Below are positions 56,145-64,000 of a stretch of DNA of 64,000 bases, one piece after another. The notes beneath the pieces were generated by a model. The model was not told the origin of the DNA. It saw only the letters and a program-made list of their open reading frames with translations, and made no database searches. This DNA is from Streptomyces sp. CB00316 (lineage in GTDB: Bacteria; Actinomycetota; Actinomycetes; Streptomycetales; Streptomycetaceae). The position numbers and the translations under genes were made by a program. Where the stretch lies: positions 496,001-560,000 of the forward strand of contig NZ_LIXI01000001.1 of NCBI RefSeq assembly GCF_001905595.1, given 5' to 3'. Each line of letters opens with the position of its first letter. Positions within the stretch are counted from its first letter, which is position 1.

Positions 56145-57457
56145 CCGGGCCCGCCGTCCGGACCGGCCGTCCGGATCGCGCTGCGCACCAGCCGCCTGCG
56201 CCGTACGCGGAGTTCGGTGACGGCCTGCTCCGGTGAGCCGAGCTTCGGCACGGCACCGGACAGGCTGCCGGTGGTGGCGGCCAGCAGCGCGGCCGGGGCG
56301 CCACCACGGCGGCGGACCGAGCCGGGCACCAGCGGACGCCCACCGGTGTGCAGCGCGACGGCGGTCATCGGTGCGGCGACCAGGAGCGTGGCCGCGCCGA
56401 GGACCAGCCCCATCGCCGGATAGCCGGCCTTCTCGGAGAGCACGCTGCCCAGCAGCGGGCCGCACGCCACGCCCACGGAGGAGGCGGAGCCCGCCAGGAC
56501 CGCCCAGCGGCCGCGTACGTCCAGGGAGGCGGCCAGGCCGATCAGGTAGGAGAGGACCACCGGGTAGACGGTGTTCCAGAGGATCTCGCCGGTCGCGAAC
56601 GACCCGAGGTCCCGGGCCGAGGAGCTGACCACGATGCTCCCCGCGATGACCACGGTCCCCAGCCCGATCGGCACCGCCCGGCCCACCCGGGCGCCCAGCA
56701 CCCCGGCGCCCATGACGCCCAGCAGACCCGCGCCGAGGGCGGCGGCGAACACCGCGCCGACGGTCACCTCGGTCAGCCCCGCCTGGACCACGCCGATGCG
56801 GCTGCTGACGCCCCACAGCGCGTTCTGCGCCATGGACCAGACGAGCATGCCGCCTGCCAGGACGAGACCGGACCGCCGGTGCGGCAGGCGGCCGGTGATC
56901 CGGGAGGCGGACTCCTCCGGGGCCGTGGGGCCGTTCAGCCGGGTGGTCGCGGGCCAGACGAGCAGGGCTACCAGGGCGATCGCGGCGAAGGGGAGCCGGT
57001 GGCCGCCGCCGAGGTGCGGGATCGTCAGGTAGAGGGCGCCCGCGGTCGCCGAAACGGTGAGCAGGCCGAGCGAGGACGTTCGGTGCGGGTCGCGCTGCGC
57101 GGCGATCCCGGCCGCCGCGACCGCCGTCGCCGCCCCCGAGCCGAAGCCGCCGACCAGCACGGAGGCCACCACGAGCGGTACGGACCCGGCCAGCGCCGCG
57201 CAGCCGTACCCCACGGCGGCCAGGACCAGGCCGACACGGGCCGGGGTCCGGGACCCGTACCGCTCGACCCGGCCCGCCAGGGTGAATCCGGCACTCGCCG
57301 AGCTCAGCAGCAGAGCACTGCCGACCAGGCCCGACTGCGCGGGAGTCAGCCCGAGATGGACGCTGAGGCGGCCGACGATGGTGGGGAGCAGATAGGAGGC
57401 GAGGTAGCCGGCGGTGAAGACGGCGACCAGCGGCCACGCGGCGCGGCGCGAGGACAT
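56108..57457 (-). CDS. MFS transporter
   Basis: The 449-aa product starts at ATG 57457 with AGGA 7 nt upstream; ATG 57475 six codons earlier has no spaced SD. About 12 membrane segments are seen, with the MFS helix 1-3 pattern AVFTAGYLASYLLPTIVGRLSVHLGLTPAQSGLVGSALLLSSASAGFTL. The loop 2-3 motif is weak (GRVERYGSRTPARVG). A charged C-terminal tail follows. It may be a drug or metabolite exporter; the substrate is unknown. It lies divergent from the PfkB gene. Confidence 0.85.
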   Translation of the reverse strand: MSSRRAAWPLVAVFTAGYLASYLLPTIVGRLSVHLGLTPAQSGLVGSALLLSSASAGFTLAGRVERYGSRTPARVGLVLAAVGYGCAALAGSVPLVVASVLVGGFGSGAATAVAAAGIAAQRDPHRTSSLGLLTVSATAGALYLTIPHLGGGHRLPFAAIALVALLVWPATTRLNGPTAPEESASRITGRLPHRRSGLVLAGGMLVWSMAQNALWGVSSRIGVVQAGLTEVTVGAVFAAALGAGLLGVMGAGVLGARVGRAVPIGLGTVVIAGSIVVSSSARDLGSFATGEILWNTVYPVVLSYLIGLAASLDVRGRWAVLAGSASSVGVACGPLLGSVLSEKAGYPAMGLVLGAATLLVAAPMTAVALHTGGRPLVPGSVRRRGGAPAALLAATTGSLSGAVPKLGSPEQAVTELRVRRRRLVRSAIRTAGPDGGPGQSNAYASTSDR

Positions 57458-57479
57458 GGGCGTTCCTGAAGACATGCCT

Positions 57480-57660
57480 GAGCAGGCAGGGGGAGGGGGA
57501 GGCAACGCGGGGCGCGCCCGAGAAGGGCAGCGCGGAACAAGCGGGGGAATGCGGAAATGCGGGCGGGTAAGGCGAGGTGCGCGGAGATACGGGGATGTAC
57601 GGCGAGATGAGCGGAAGTGCGGCTCTCGTCGGACAACGTCCCCGAAGGTGCTCGCGGGGC
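57480..57660. repeat. Degenerate purine-rich repeats upstream of the MFS gene
   Basis: Plus-strand sequence is a run of imperfect units such as GCGGAAATGCGG, GCGGAGATACGG, GCGAGATGAGCGG and GCGGAAGTGCGG with strong purine bias. It lies in the MFS 5' region (minus strand). No gene is supported here. Confidence 0.5.
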
Positions 57661-57702
57661 AATTTGTATCAAGCGCTCCCGGCCGCCCGAAAGTCGCCTC
57701 GC

Positions 57703-57718
57703 CGTGATCTGGGTCACG
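57703..57718. promoter_or_regulatory. Crp-like palindrome (CGTGA-N6-TCACG)
   Basis: CGTGATCTGGGTCACG matches the GTGA-N6-TCAC core recognised by Crp/FNR-family regulators. It lies in the divergent region between the MFS transporter and the PfkB kinase. Confidence 0.55.
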
Positions 57719-57723
57719 TATGC

Positions 57724-57764
57724 GTTTATGCGCTCGGAAGTCGGGTAACAGCGCATGTTTATGC
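57724..57764 (+). repeat. Direct repeat GTTTATGC x2, 33 bp apart
   Basis: Copies at 57724-57731 and 57757-57764 are spaced three helical turns apart, directly after the Crp-like site, a layout seen in cooperative regulator binding. A second pair, CCAGATCT at 57841-57848 and 57857-57864, lies just before the kinase start. Confidence 0.5.
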
Positions 57765-57887
57765 AGGTCAGGGTGGCAGGCCGGACCTGCCGTCATCGGC
57801 GGGGGAGGCCCCGCCCCTGACCTCGAATCGGGCAGACTGGCCAGATCTCACACTGTCCAGATCTGCCGCACGGCCGGGGAGCGCACG

Positions 57888-59021
57888 GTGAGCACCGACA
57901 CTTCAGGAATCGACCCGCTGCTGGCGCTGCGCGCCCCGCAGGACCCCGCCTGCGACGTCTTCCTGACGGGCACGGTCTTCCTCGACATCATCTTCACCGG
58001 CCTCGACAGCGCCCCCGTGCGCGGCACCGAGTCCTGGGCCCGCGGCATGGGCTCCAGCCCCGGCGGCGTCGCCAACATGGCCACCGCGCTCGCCCGGCTC
58101 GGCCTGCGCACCTCGCTGGCCGCCGCCTTCGGCGACGACCACTACGGCGAGTACTGCTGGGACGCCCTCGAACAGGGCGAGGGCATCGACCTGTCGATGT
58201 CGCGCACCGTTCCCGGCTGGCACTCCCCGGTCACGGTCTCGATGGCGTACGAGGGCGAGCGCACGATGGTCTCCCACGGCCACGAGGCCCCGGCCCCTTC
58301 GGCCGTTCCGGGGCAGGCCACCACCGACCAGGCCACCACCGACCCGAACCCGGCGTTCCCCCAGTGCCCCCCGCGCGCCCGCGCCGCGATCGCCTCGCTC
58401 GTCCCGGGCCGCGGCGAACCCTGGGTGGCCGCGGCCGCCCGGCACGGCGCCCTGATCTTCGCCGACGTCGGCTGGGACGAGTCCGGCCGCTGGGACCTGG
58501 ACGCGCTGCCCGACCTGGCGCACTGCGAGGCGTTCCTGCCCAACGCCGAGGAGGCGATGCGCTACACCCGCACCGACTGTCCGCGCGCCGCCGCCCACGC
58601 GCTCGCGGAACGCGTCCCGCTCGCCGTGGTCACCCTGGGCGCCGAGGGCGCGTACGCCGTCGACGGCCGCACCGGCGCCGCCGCCCAGGTGCCAGCCATC
58701 GAGGTGGAGGCCCTCGACCCGACCGGCGCCGGGGACGTCTTCGTGGCCGGATTCGTCACCGGCACCCTCGCCGACTGGCCGCTCGCCGACCGCCTCGCCT
58801 TCGCCGGGCTGACCGCCGCCCTCTCGGTCCAGGAGTTCGGCGGCTCGCTCTCCGCACCCGGCTGGGCCGAGATCGCCGCCTGGTGGCAGCGGATCCGGAC
58901 CTGCGAGAGCCAGCACCCCACCGCCCTGGAGCGGTACGCGTTCCTGGAGGAGCTGCTCCCCGCCACGGCCCGTGCCTGGCCGCTGCGGCGCGCGGTCCCC
59001 ACGATCGGCTTCCGGCAGTGA
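57888..59021 (+). CDS. PfkB-family carbohydrate kinase
   Basis: The 377-aa product starts at GTG 57888 with GGGGAG 7 nt upstream. The ribokinase fold has DVFLTGTVFLDIIFTGLD at the N-terminus, SSPGGVANMATALARLGLRTSLAAAFGDD, and the PfkB signature DPTGAGDVFVAGFVTG. An insertion of ~25 residues (PGQATTDQATTDPNPAFPQ, with an ATTD repeat) interrupts the middle. The substrate sugar is unknown. Two sets of direct repeats and a Crp-like site precede it, suggesting carbon-source regulation with the divergent MFS gene. Confidence 0.9.
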   Translation: MSTDTSGIDPLLALRAPQDPACDVFLTGTVFLDIIFTGLDSAPVRGTESWARGMGSSPGGVANMATALARLGLRTSLAAAFGDDHYGEYCWDALEQGEGIDLSMSRTVPGWHSPVTVSMAYEGERTMVSHGHEAPAPSAVPGQATTDQATTDPNPAFPQCPPRARAAIASLVPGRGEPWVAAAARHGALIFADVGWDESGRWDLDALPDLAHCEAFLPNAEEAMRYTRTDCPRAAAHALAERVPLAVVTLGAEGAYAVDGRTGAAAQVPAIEVEALDPTGAGDVFVAGFVTGTLADWPLADRLAFAGLTAALSVQEFGGSLSAPGWAEIAAWWQRIRTCESQHPTALERYAFLEELLPATARAWPLRRAVPTIGFRQ

Positions 59022-59085
59022 GCGGGCAGCGGCCTCCTCGTACACGCGGCCGGTAAAAGGACTCCGCGTTGTCACCGCCAAGTCG

Positions 59086-59091
59086 TAGGCT
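59086..59091 (+). promoter_or_regulatory. Candidate -10 of the phoH operon
   Basis: TAGGCT with expected start near 59098, ~65 nt before the phoH ATG. No good -35 at standard spacing. Confidence 0.4.
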
Positions 59092-59162
59092 TGGTGATCC
59101 AGAGGTTGTCGAGCAGCGAGAACCCTGCAACGGGAGGTATGCGCAGGCCCGAGGGCCGGCCC

Positions 59163-60227
<1,065 letters not shown>

Positions 60228-60239
60228 TCGCAGCGCACC

Positions 60240-60737
60240 ATGTCGATCGACGTCAACAACGAATCCGGAACCGAGGTCGACGAGCAGGCGATCCTCGACA
60301 TCGCCCGCTACGCACTGGCCCGGATGCGGATCCACCCGCTGTCCGAGCTCTCGGTGATCGTGGTGGACACCGACGCCATGGAGCAGTTGCACATCCAGTG
60401 GATGGACCTTCCCGGTCCGACCGACGTCATGTCCTTCCCGATGGACGAGCTCCGTCCGCCGGCCAAGGACGACGAGGAGCCCCCGCAGGGACTCCTCGGT
60501 GACATCGTGCTCTGCCCGGAGGTCGCGAAGAGGCAGGGCGAAGAGGCACCGACGCAGCACTCCATGGACGAGGAGCTCCAGCTCCTGACCGTCCACGGAG
60601 TGCTGCACCTGCTGGGGTACGACCACGAGGTGCCCGAGGAGAAGGCCGAGATGTTCGGCCTCCAGGCCGCGATCGTGGACGGCTGGCGCGGTGAGCGCGG
60701 GCTCACCGGCGCGTCCCCGGCCCCCACCGTCTCGTGA
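60240..60737 (+). CDS. ybeY: Endoribonuclease YbeY
   Basis: The 165-aa product starts at ATG 60240, 12 bp after phoH. The zinc motif is [12 protein letters not shown] (HxxxHxxxxxH), preceded by [11 protein letters not shown] and [12 protein letters not shown]. It is a zinc RNase for 16S rRNA 3' maturation and 70S quality control. The stop overlaps the next gene's GTG (GTGA), so it is coupled to the CNNM gene. Confidence 0.96.
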   Translation: MSIDVNNESGTEVDEQAILDIARYALARMRIHPLSELSVIVVDTDAMEQLHIQWMDLPGPTDVMSFPMDELRPPAKDDEEPPQGLLGDIVLCPEVAKRQGEEAPTQHSMDEELQLLTVHGVLHLLGYDHEVPEEKAEMFGLQAAIVDGWRGERGLTGASPAPTVS

Positions 60738-62029
60738 TCGCCCCCCTGATCACCGGAGCCGTCCTGCTGGTCGTCGTCGGCTGGCTGGCCGCCTGCGCCG
60801 AGGCGGGCATCGCCCGTACGTCGAGTTTCCGGGCGGACGAGGCGGTCCGGGCCGGGCGGCGCGGCAGCGCGAAGCTGGCGCAGGTCGCCGCCGACCCCGT
60901 GCGCTATCTCAACGTGGCCCTGCTGGTGCGGGTCGCCTGCGAGATGTCGGCCGCGGTGCTCGTCACCTATGTCTGTCTCCAGAAGTTCCCGGAGACCTGG
61001 GAGGCGCTCGCCTTCGCGATGGGCGTGATGGTCCTCGTCAGCTATGTCGCCATCGGGGTCTCCCCGCGCACCATCGGCCGCCAGCACCCGCTGAACACGG
61101 CGACGGCCTCGGCGTACGTGCTGCTGCCGCTGGCCCGGATCATGGGCCCGATCCCGCAACTGCTGATCCTCATCGGCAACGCGTTCACCCCGGGCAAGGG
61201 GTTCCGCAAGGGGCCGTTCGCCAGCGAGGCCGAGCTGCGCGCCATGGTCGACCTCGCCGAGGCGGAGTCGCTCATCGAGGACGACGAGCGCCGCATGGTG
61301 CACTCGGTCTTCGAGCTGGGCGACACCCTGGTGCGCGAGGTGATGGTGCCCCGCACCGACCTGGTCTCCATCGAGCGCTACAAGACGGTCCGCCAGGCCC
61401 TCACCCTCGCCCTGCGCTCCGGCTTCTCCCGGATCCCGGTCACCGGTGAGAACGAGGACGACATCGTGGGGATCGTCTACCTCAAGGACCTCGTCCGCAA
61501 GACCCACATCAACCGCGAGTCCGAGGCCGACCCCGTCTCCACCGCGATGCGCCCCGCCGCCTTCGTCCCCGACACCAAGAACGCCGGGGACCTGCTGCGC
61601 GAGATGCAGCGCGACCGCAGCCATGTCGCCGTCGTCATCGACGAGTACGGCGGCACGGCGGGCATCGTCACGATCGAGGACATCCTGGAGGAGATCGTCG
61701 GCGAGATCACCGACGAGTACGACCGCGAACTGCCGCCCGTCCAGGAGCTGGAGAACGGCTGCTACCGGGTGACCGCACGCCTCGACATCGGGGACCTCGG
61801 CGACCTCTTCGGACTCGACGAGTACGACGACGAGGACGTGGAGACCGTCGGCGGACTGCTCGCCAAGGCGCTCGGCCGGGTCCCGATCGCCGGTGCGTCG
61901 GCCGTCGTCGACCTGCCCGACAGCCGTCGGCTCCGGCTCACCGCCGAGTCCCCGGCCGGCCGTCGGAACAAGATCGTCACGGTCCTGGTGGAGCCCCAGG
62001 AGAAGGAAGCCGAGACGGAGACGGTATGA
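60734..62029 (+). CDS. CNNM/CorC-type membrane protein with CBS domains
   Basis: The 431-aa product starts at GTG 60734 overlapping ybeY. The N-terminal DUF21/CNNM domain has about four hydrophobic segments ([43 protein letters not shown]). Two CBS domains follow (about 200-325, [64 protein letters not shown]). A C-terminal CorC_HlyC domain (about 340-420) ends the protein. It is linked to Mg/Co transport or efflux. It overlaps the next gene by ATGA. Confidence 0.92.
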   Translation: MIAPLITGAVLLVVVGWLAACAEAGIARTSSFRADEAVRAGRRGSAKLAQVAADPVRYLNVALLVRVACEMSAAVLVTYVCLQKFPETWEALAFAMGVMVLVSYVAIGVSPRTIGRQHPLNTATASAYVLLPLARIMGPIPQLLILIGNAFTPGKGFRKGPFASEAELRAMVDLAEAESLIEDDERRMVHSVFELGDTLVREVMVPRTDLVSIERYKTVRQALTLALRSGFSRIPVTGENEDDIVGIVYLKDLVRKTHINRESEADPVSTAMRPAAFVPDTKNAGDLLREMQRDRSHVAVVIDEYGGTAGIVTIEDILEEIVGEITDEYDRELPPVQELENGCYRVTARLDIGDLGDLFGLDEYDDEDVETVGGLLAKALGRVPIAGASAVVDLPDSRRLRLTAESPAGRRNKIVTVLVEPQEKEAETETV

Positions 62030-62382
62030 CGCCAGAGCGGCTGCGCGCCTTCTGCCTGGAGTTCAACGCGAGCGTGGAGGAGTTCCCGTTCGGCCCCCAG
62101 ACCTCGGTCTTCAAGGTGCTCGGCAAGATGTTCGCGCTCACCACGCTGTACGCCCGGCCGCTGACGGTCAACCTCAAGTGCGACCCGGACGAGGCGGTCC
62201 GGCTCCGCGAGGAGCACCCGTCGGCCGTCGTGCCCGGCTGGCACATGAACAAGCGCCACTGGAACACGGTGACCGTCTCCGGCGTGCCGGACAAGCTGCT
62301 GCGCGAGCTGATCGAGGACTCCTACGACCTGGTGGTCGCCGGCCTCCCGAAGGCGGAGCGGCTGAAGCTGGACCGGCCTTAG
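62026..62382 (+). CDS. MmcQ/YjbR-family DNA-binding protein
   Basis: The 118-aa product starts at ATG 62026 (4-bp overlap with the CNNM gene). It has the MmcQ fold: LRAFCLEFNASVEEFPFGPQTSVFKVLGKMFAL, LKCDPDEAVRLREEHPSAVVPGWHMNKRHWNTVTV, LLRELIEDSYDLVVAGLPK. The double-wing CyaY-like fold is often annotated as DNA-binding; the biological role is unclear. It is translationally coupled to its upstream neighbour. Confidence 0.9.
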   Translation: MTPERLRAFCLEFNASVEEFPFGPQTSVFKVLGKMFALTTLYARPLTVNLKCDPDEAVRLREEHPSAVVPGWHMNKRHWNTVTVSGVPDKLLRELIEDSYDLVVAGLPKAERLKLDRP

Positions 62383-62582
62383 GGGTTGGCGTCGCCAGCA
62401 CCCCCGGCGCGCGCCTCCCCGGCCGCCTGTTCCCGGAGGCCGCCCAGCTGCGGGTGCCCGCCCGGCCGGACCTCGCGAACGTGCTCCACACCCCGCTGCC
62501 GGACACCGGGACCGAGGCCCGGTTCCAGTGGCTGGCCTCGCCCGAGGGGCGGCGCGGCTCGATGTACCCGGTGCCGGGGTGA
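62382..62582 (+). pseudogene. Coding-like fragment without a start codon
   Basis: This frame (66 codons to TGA 62580) has G or C at nearly every third position, as strong as real genes here. It would read FPEAAQLRVPARPDLANVLH ... PEGRRGSMYPVPG. No ATG, GTG or TTG opens it at its 5' end; an internal GTG would give only ~42 aa without a well-placed SD. It may be the 3' remnant of a lost gene, a CTG-started mini gene, or part of an undetected frame-shifted extension. The family is not recognised. Confidence 0.45.
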
Positions 62583-62608
62583 CCTGCGCGGGGCCGGGGG
62601 CCGCTTCG

Positions 62609-62614
62609 TATGCT
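62609..62614 (+). promoter_or_regulatory. Candidate -10 of the deaminase-like/era genes (leaderless)
   Basis: TATGCT ends 6 nt before ATG 62621, and no SD is present. Confidence 0.55.
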
Positions 62615-62620
62615 CGTGCC

Positions 62621-62983
62621 ATGACCGACATCACCAACGCCGCCGACCTCGACGCCGAGGACCGCAAGATCGTCACCCTGGCGCGCAGCGCCCGCGCCCG
62701 CAACGGAGTGGCCGAGGGCGCCGCCGTACGCGACGAGACGGGACGCACGTATGTGGCGGGCACCGTGGCGCTGGAGTCGCTGAAGCTGAGCGCCCTGCGG
62801 ACCGCCGTCGCCATGGCCGTCGCCAGCGGCGCCACCTCGCTGGAGGCCGCCGCCGTCGTCTCCGCCGCCGAGACCCCCGCCGACGAGGACCGCGCCGCCG
62901 TACGTGACCTGGGCGGACCCCGGACGCCGGTGCTGCTCGCGGGTCCGGACGGCACCCTGCGGCTGCGGGTCACGGCGGGCTGA
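62621..62983 (+). CDS. Cytidine deaminase-like protein lacking zinc ligands (pseudoenzyme)
   Basis: The 120-aa product starts at ATG 62621. The overall pattern of a small tetrameric cytidine deaminase is recognisable (IVTLARSARARNGVAEGAAVRDETGRTYVAGTVALESLKLSALRTAV). Where active enzymes have CAERTA the sequence reads SALRTA (about 57-62), and the PCxxC motif is absent. It should therefore bind no zinc and be catalytically dead. The same arrangement (CNNM, deaminase-like, era) exists in mycobacteria as I recall, so a conserved non-catalytic role near Era is likely. Confidence 0.78.
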   Translation: MTDITNAADLDAEDRKIVTLARSARARNGVAEGAAVRDETGRTYVAGTVALESLKLSALRTAVAMAVASGATSLEAAAVVSAAETPADEDRAAVRDLGGPRTPVLLAGPDGTLRLRVTAG

Positions 62984-63077
62984 CGGGCCCCCGGCGGCGG
63001 CTCCGTCCGGGGCCCTCCGGCCCGCCGGGGCGGACCGCTGTACGGGAGCGCCGCCGCGATCGGGGAGAATGGTCGCC

Positions 63078-64000
63078 ATGAGCGCTCGCCCGAACCAAGA
63101 ATCCGCTGCCCCGCAAGCGGAGACCACCTCCCCCCACCGGGCCGGCTTCGCCTGCTTCGTGGGCCGCCCCAACGCCGGCAAGTCCACCCTGACGAACGCT
63201 CTGGTCGGTCAGAAGGTGGCGATCACCTCCAACCGCCCCCAGACCACCCGGCACACCGTGCGCGGCATCGTGCACCGCGACGACGCCCAGCTGATCCTGG
63301 TCGACACCCCCGGCCTCCACAAGCCGCGCACGCTCCTCGGCGAGCGGCTGAACGACGTGGTGCGCACCACCTGGGCCGAGGTCGACGTCATCGGCTTCTG
63401 CCTGCCCGCCGACCAGAAGCTGGGTCCGGGCGACAAGTACATCGTCAAGGAGCTCGCGGGGATCAAGAAGACCCCCAAGATCGCCATCATCACCAAGACC
63501 GACCTGGTCGAGTCGAAGGCGCTGGCCGAGCAGCTGCTCGCCGTCTCCGCGCTCGCGGATGAGCTGGGCTTCGAGTGGGCCGAGATCATCCCGGTCTCGG
63601 CGGTCAAGGACCAGCAGGTCAGCCTGCTCGCCGACCTCATCGCCCCGCTGCTCCCCGAGAGCCCGCCGCTCTACCCGGAGGGCGACCTGACCGACGAGCC
63701 GGAGATGGTCATGGTCGCGGAGCTGATCCGCGAGGCCGCGCTGGAGGGCGTACGCGACGAGCTGCCGCACTCCATCGCCGTCGTGGTCGAGGAGATGCTG
63801 CCGCGCACGGACCGTCCGGCGGACAAGCCGCTGCTGGACATCCACGCCAACGTCTACATCGAGCGCCCCAGCCAGAAGGGCATCATCATCGGCCCGAAGG
63901 GCAAGCGTTTGAAGGAAGTCGGCACGAAGTCGCGCAAGCACATCGAGGCGCTGCTCGGCACGCCCGTCTTCCTCGACCTGCATGTGAAGGTCGCCAAGGA
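63078..64000 (+). CDS. era: GTPase Era, 3' end outside the window
   Basis: ATG 63078 opens a frame running to the window end (307 codons seen). The G domain has FVGRPNAGKSTLTNALVG, switch-region NRPQTTRHTV, VDTPGLHKPRT and TKTD. A KH domain begins (VYIERPSQKGIIIGPKGKRLKEVGTKSRKHIEALLG). Era binds the 16S rRNA 3' end in 30S assembly. No SD; GAGAAT ends 7 nt before the ATG (possible leaderless start). Only the last few residues are missing. Confidence 0.96.
   Translation, partial: MSARPNQESAAPQAETTSPHRAGFACFVGRPNAGKSTLTNALVGQKVAITSNRPQTTRHTVRGIVHRDDAQLILVDTPGLHKPRTLLGERLNDVVRTTWAEVDVIGFCLPADQKLGPGDKYIVKELAGIKKTPKIAIITKTDLVESKALAEQLLAVSALADELGFEWAEIIPVSAVKDQQVSLLADLIAPLLPESPPLYPEGDLTDEPEMVMVAELIREAALEGVRDELPHSIAVVVEEMLPRTDRPADKPLLDIHANVYIERPSQKGIIIGPKGKRLKEVGTKSRKHIEALLGTPVFLDLHVKVAK

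Noticed and set aside
62386..62907. Plus-strand open frame starting TTG 62386
   Set aside because: It is Pro/Arg-rich, out of phase with coding bias, and overlaps both the coding-like fragment and the deaminase-like gene.

Overview
This window is a stretch of high-GC actinobacterial chromosome, almost certainly from Streptomyces or a very close relative. The evidence is the extreme G/C bias at third codon positions, frequent GTG starts, the gene order rplU-rpmA-obg ... proB-proA-nadD-LCP-rsfS ... leuS ... comEA-comEC-holA-rpsT-lepA ... hemW-hrcA-dnaJ ... phoH-ybeY-CNNM-era, and family members typical of streptomycetes (SpoIIE-type phosphatase with its own kinase domain, DUF3097, glutamine-rich LCP protein). 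No integrase, transposase, phage gene or CRISPR array is visible. This is core chromosome.

Region by region. (1) 1-13.6 kb: a wall-polymer locus wrapped around the ribosomal/GTPase operon rplU-rpmA-obg. It holds a GT4-like glycosyltransferase, a left-handed beta-helix acyltransferase, a fused CDP-ribitol synthase (cytidylyltransferase plus SDR reductase), two CDP-glycerol/ribitol phosphotransferase-like polymerases and a GT2 glycosyltransferase. (2) 13.7-16.9 kb: proB, a small conserved protein, and proA, which has a perfect palindrome over its start. (3) 17-24.2 kb: two single-pass membrane proteins sharing an N-terminal motif, an M48 protease, two unlisted mini membrane proteins (50 and 53 aa), nadD, an LCP-type cell-wall ligase, rsfS and a histidine phosphatase that appears to start at CTG. 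(4) 24.3-25.5 kb: two identical tRNA-Ala(GGC) genes flanking two small zinc-ribbon proteins. (5) 25.5-28.7 kb, minus strand: a two-gene redox operon (ferric-reductase-type haem membrane protein plus NuoF/ferredoxin fusion). (6) 29-44.3 kb: leuS behind a Leu-rich leader peptide and terminator, a coiled membrane protein, DegV, comEA-comEC, holA, rpsT, lepA and an acyl-CoA ligase. (7) 44.5-56.1 kb: SpoIIE-type phosphatase, hemW, DUF3097, an MBL protein, hrcA (with a CIRCE-like operator) and dnaJ, nitronate monooxygenase-like protein, rsmE, HIT, RNase Z-like and a purine deaminase. (8) 56.1-64 kb: an MFS transporter, a PfkB sugar kinase behind a Crp-like palindrome, then the phoH-ybeY-CNNM-MmcQ-(pseudo)cytidine deaminase-era ribosome-maturation group. 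Era is cut by the window end.

How it works together: most genes serve translation and ribosome assembly (L21, L27, S20, Obg, Era, RsfS, YbeY, LepA, RsmE, LeuS, tRNA-Ala) or the cell envelope (CDP-ribitol synthesis, polymerases, glycosyltransferases, LCP ligase, and the two motif-sharing membrane proteins that may belong to the same wall machinery). A recurring theme is the leaderless start: many genes without a Shine-Dalgarno have a TANNNT-like -10 box 6-8 nt before the start codon. The best regulatory discovery candidates are the leuS leader (leaderless 12-codon peptide with three Leu codons, then competing hairpins and a U-tract terminator) and the proA promoter/start palindrome. The best protein-system candidate is the haem membrane protein plus NuoF-ferredoxin operon, whose NuoF-type cluster lacks one expected cysteine. 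Statements about S. coelicolor are from memory; orthology was not tested.
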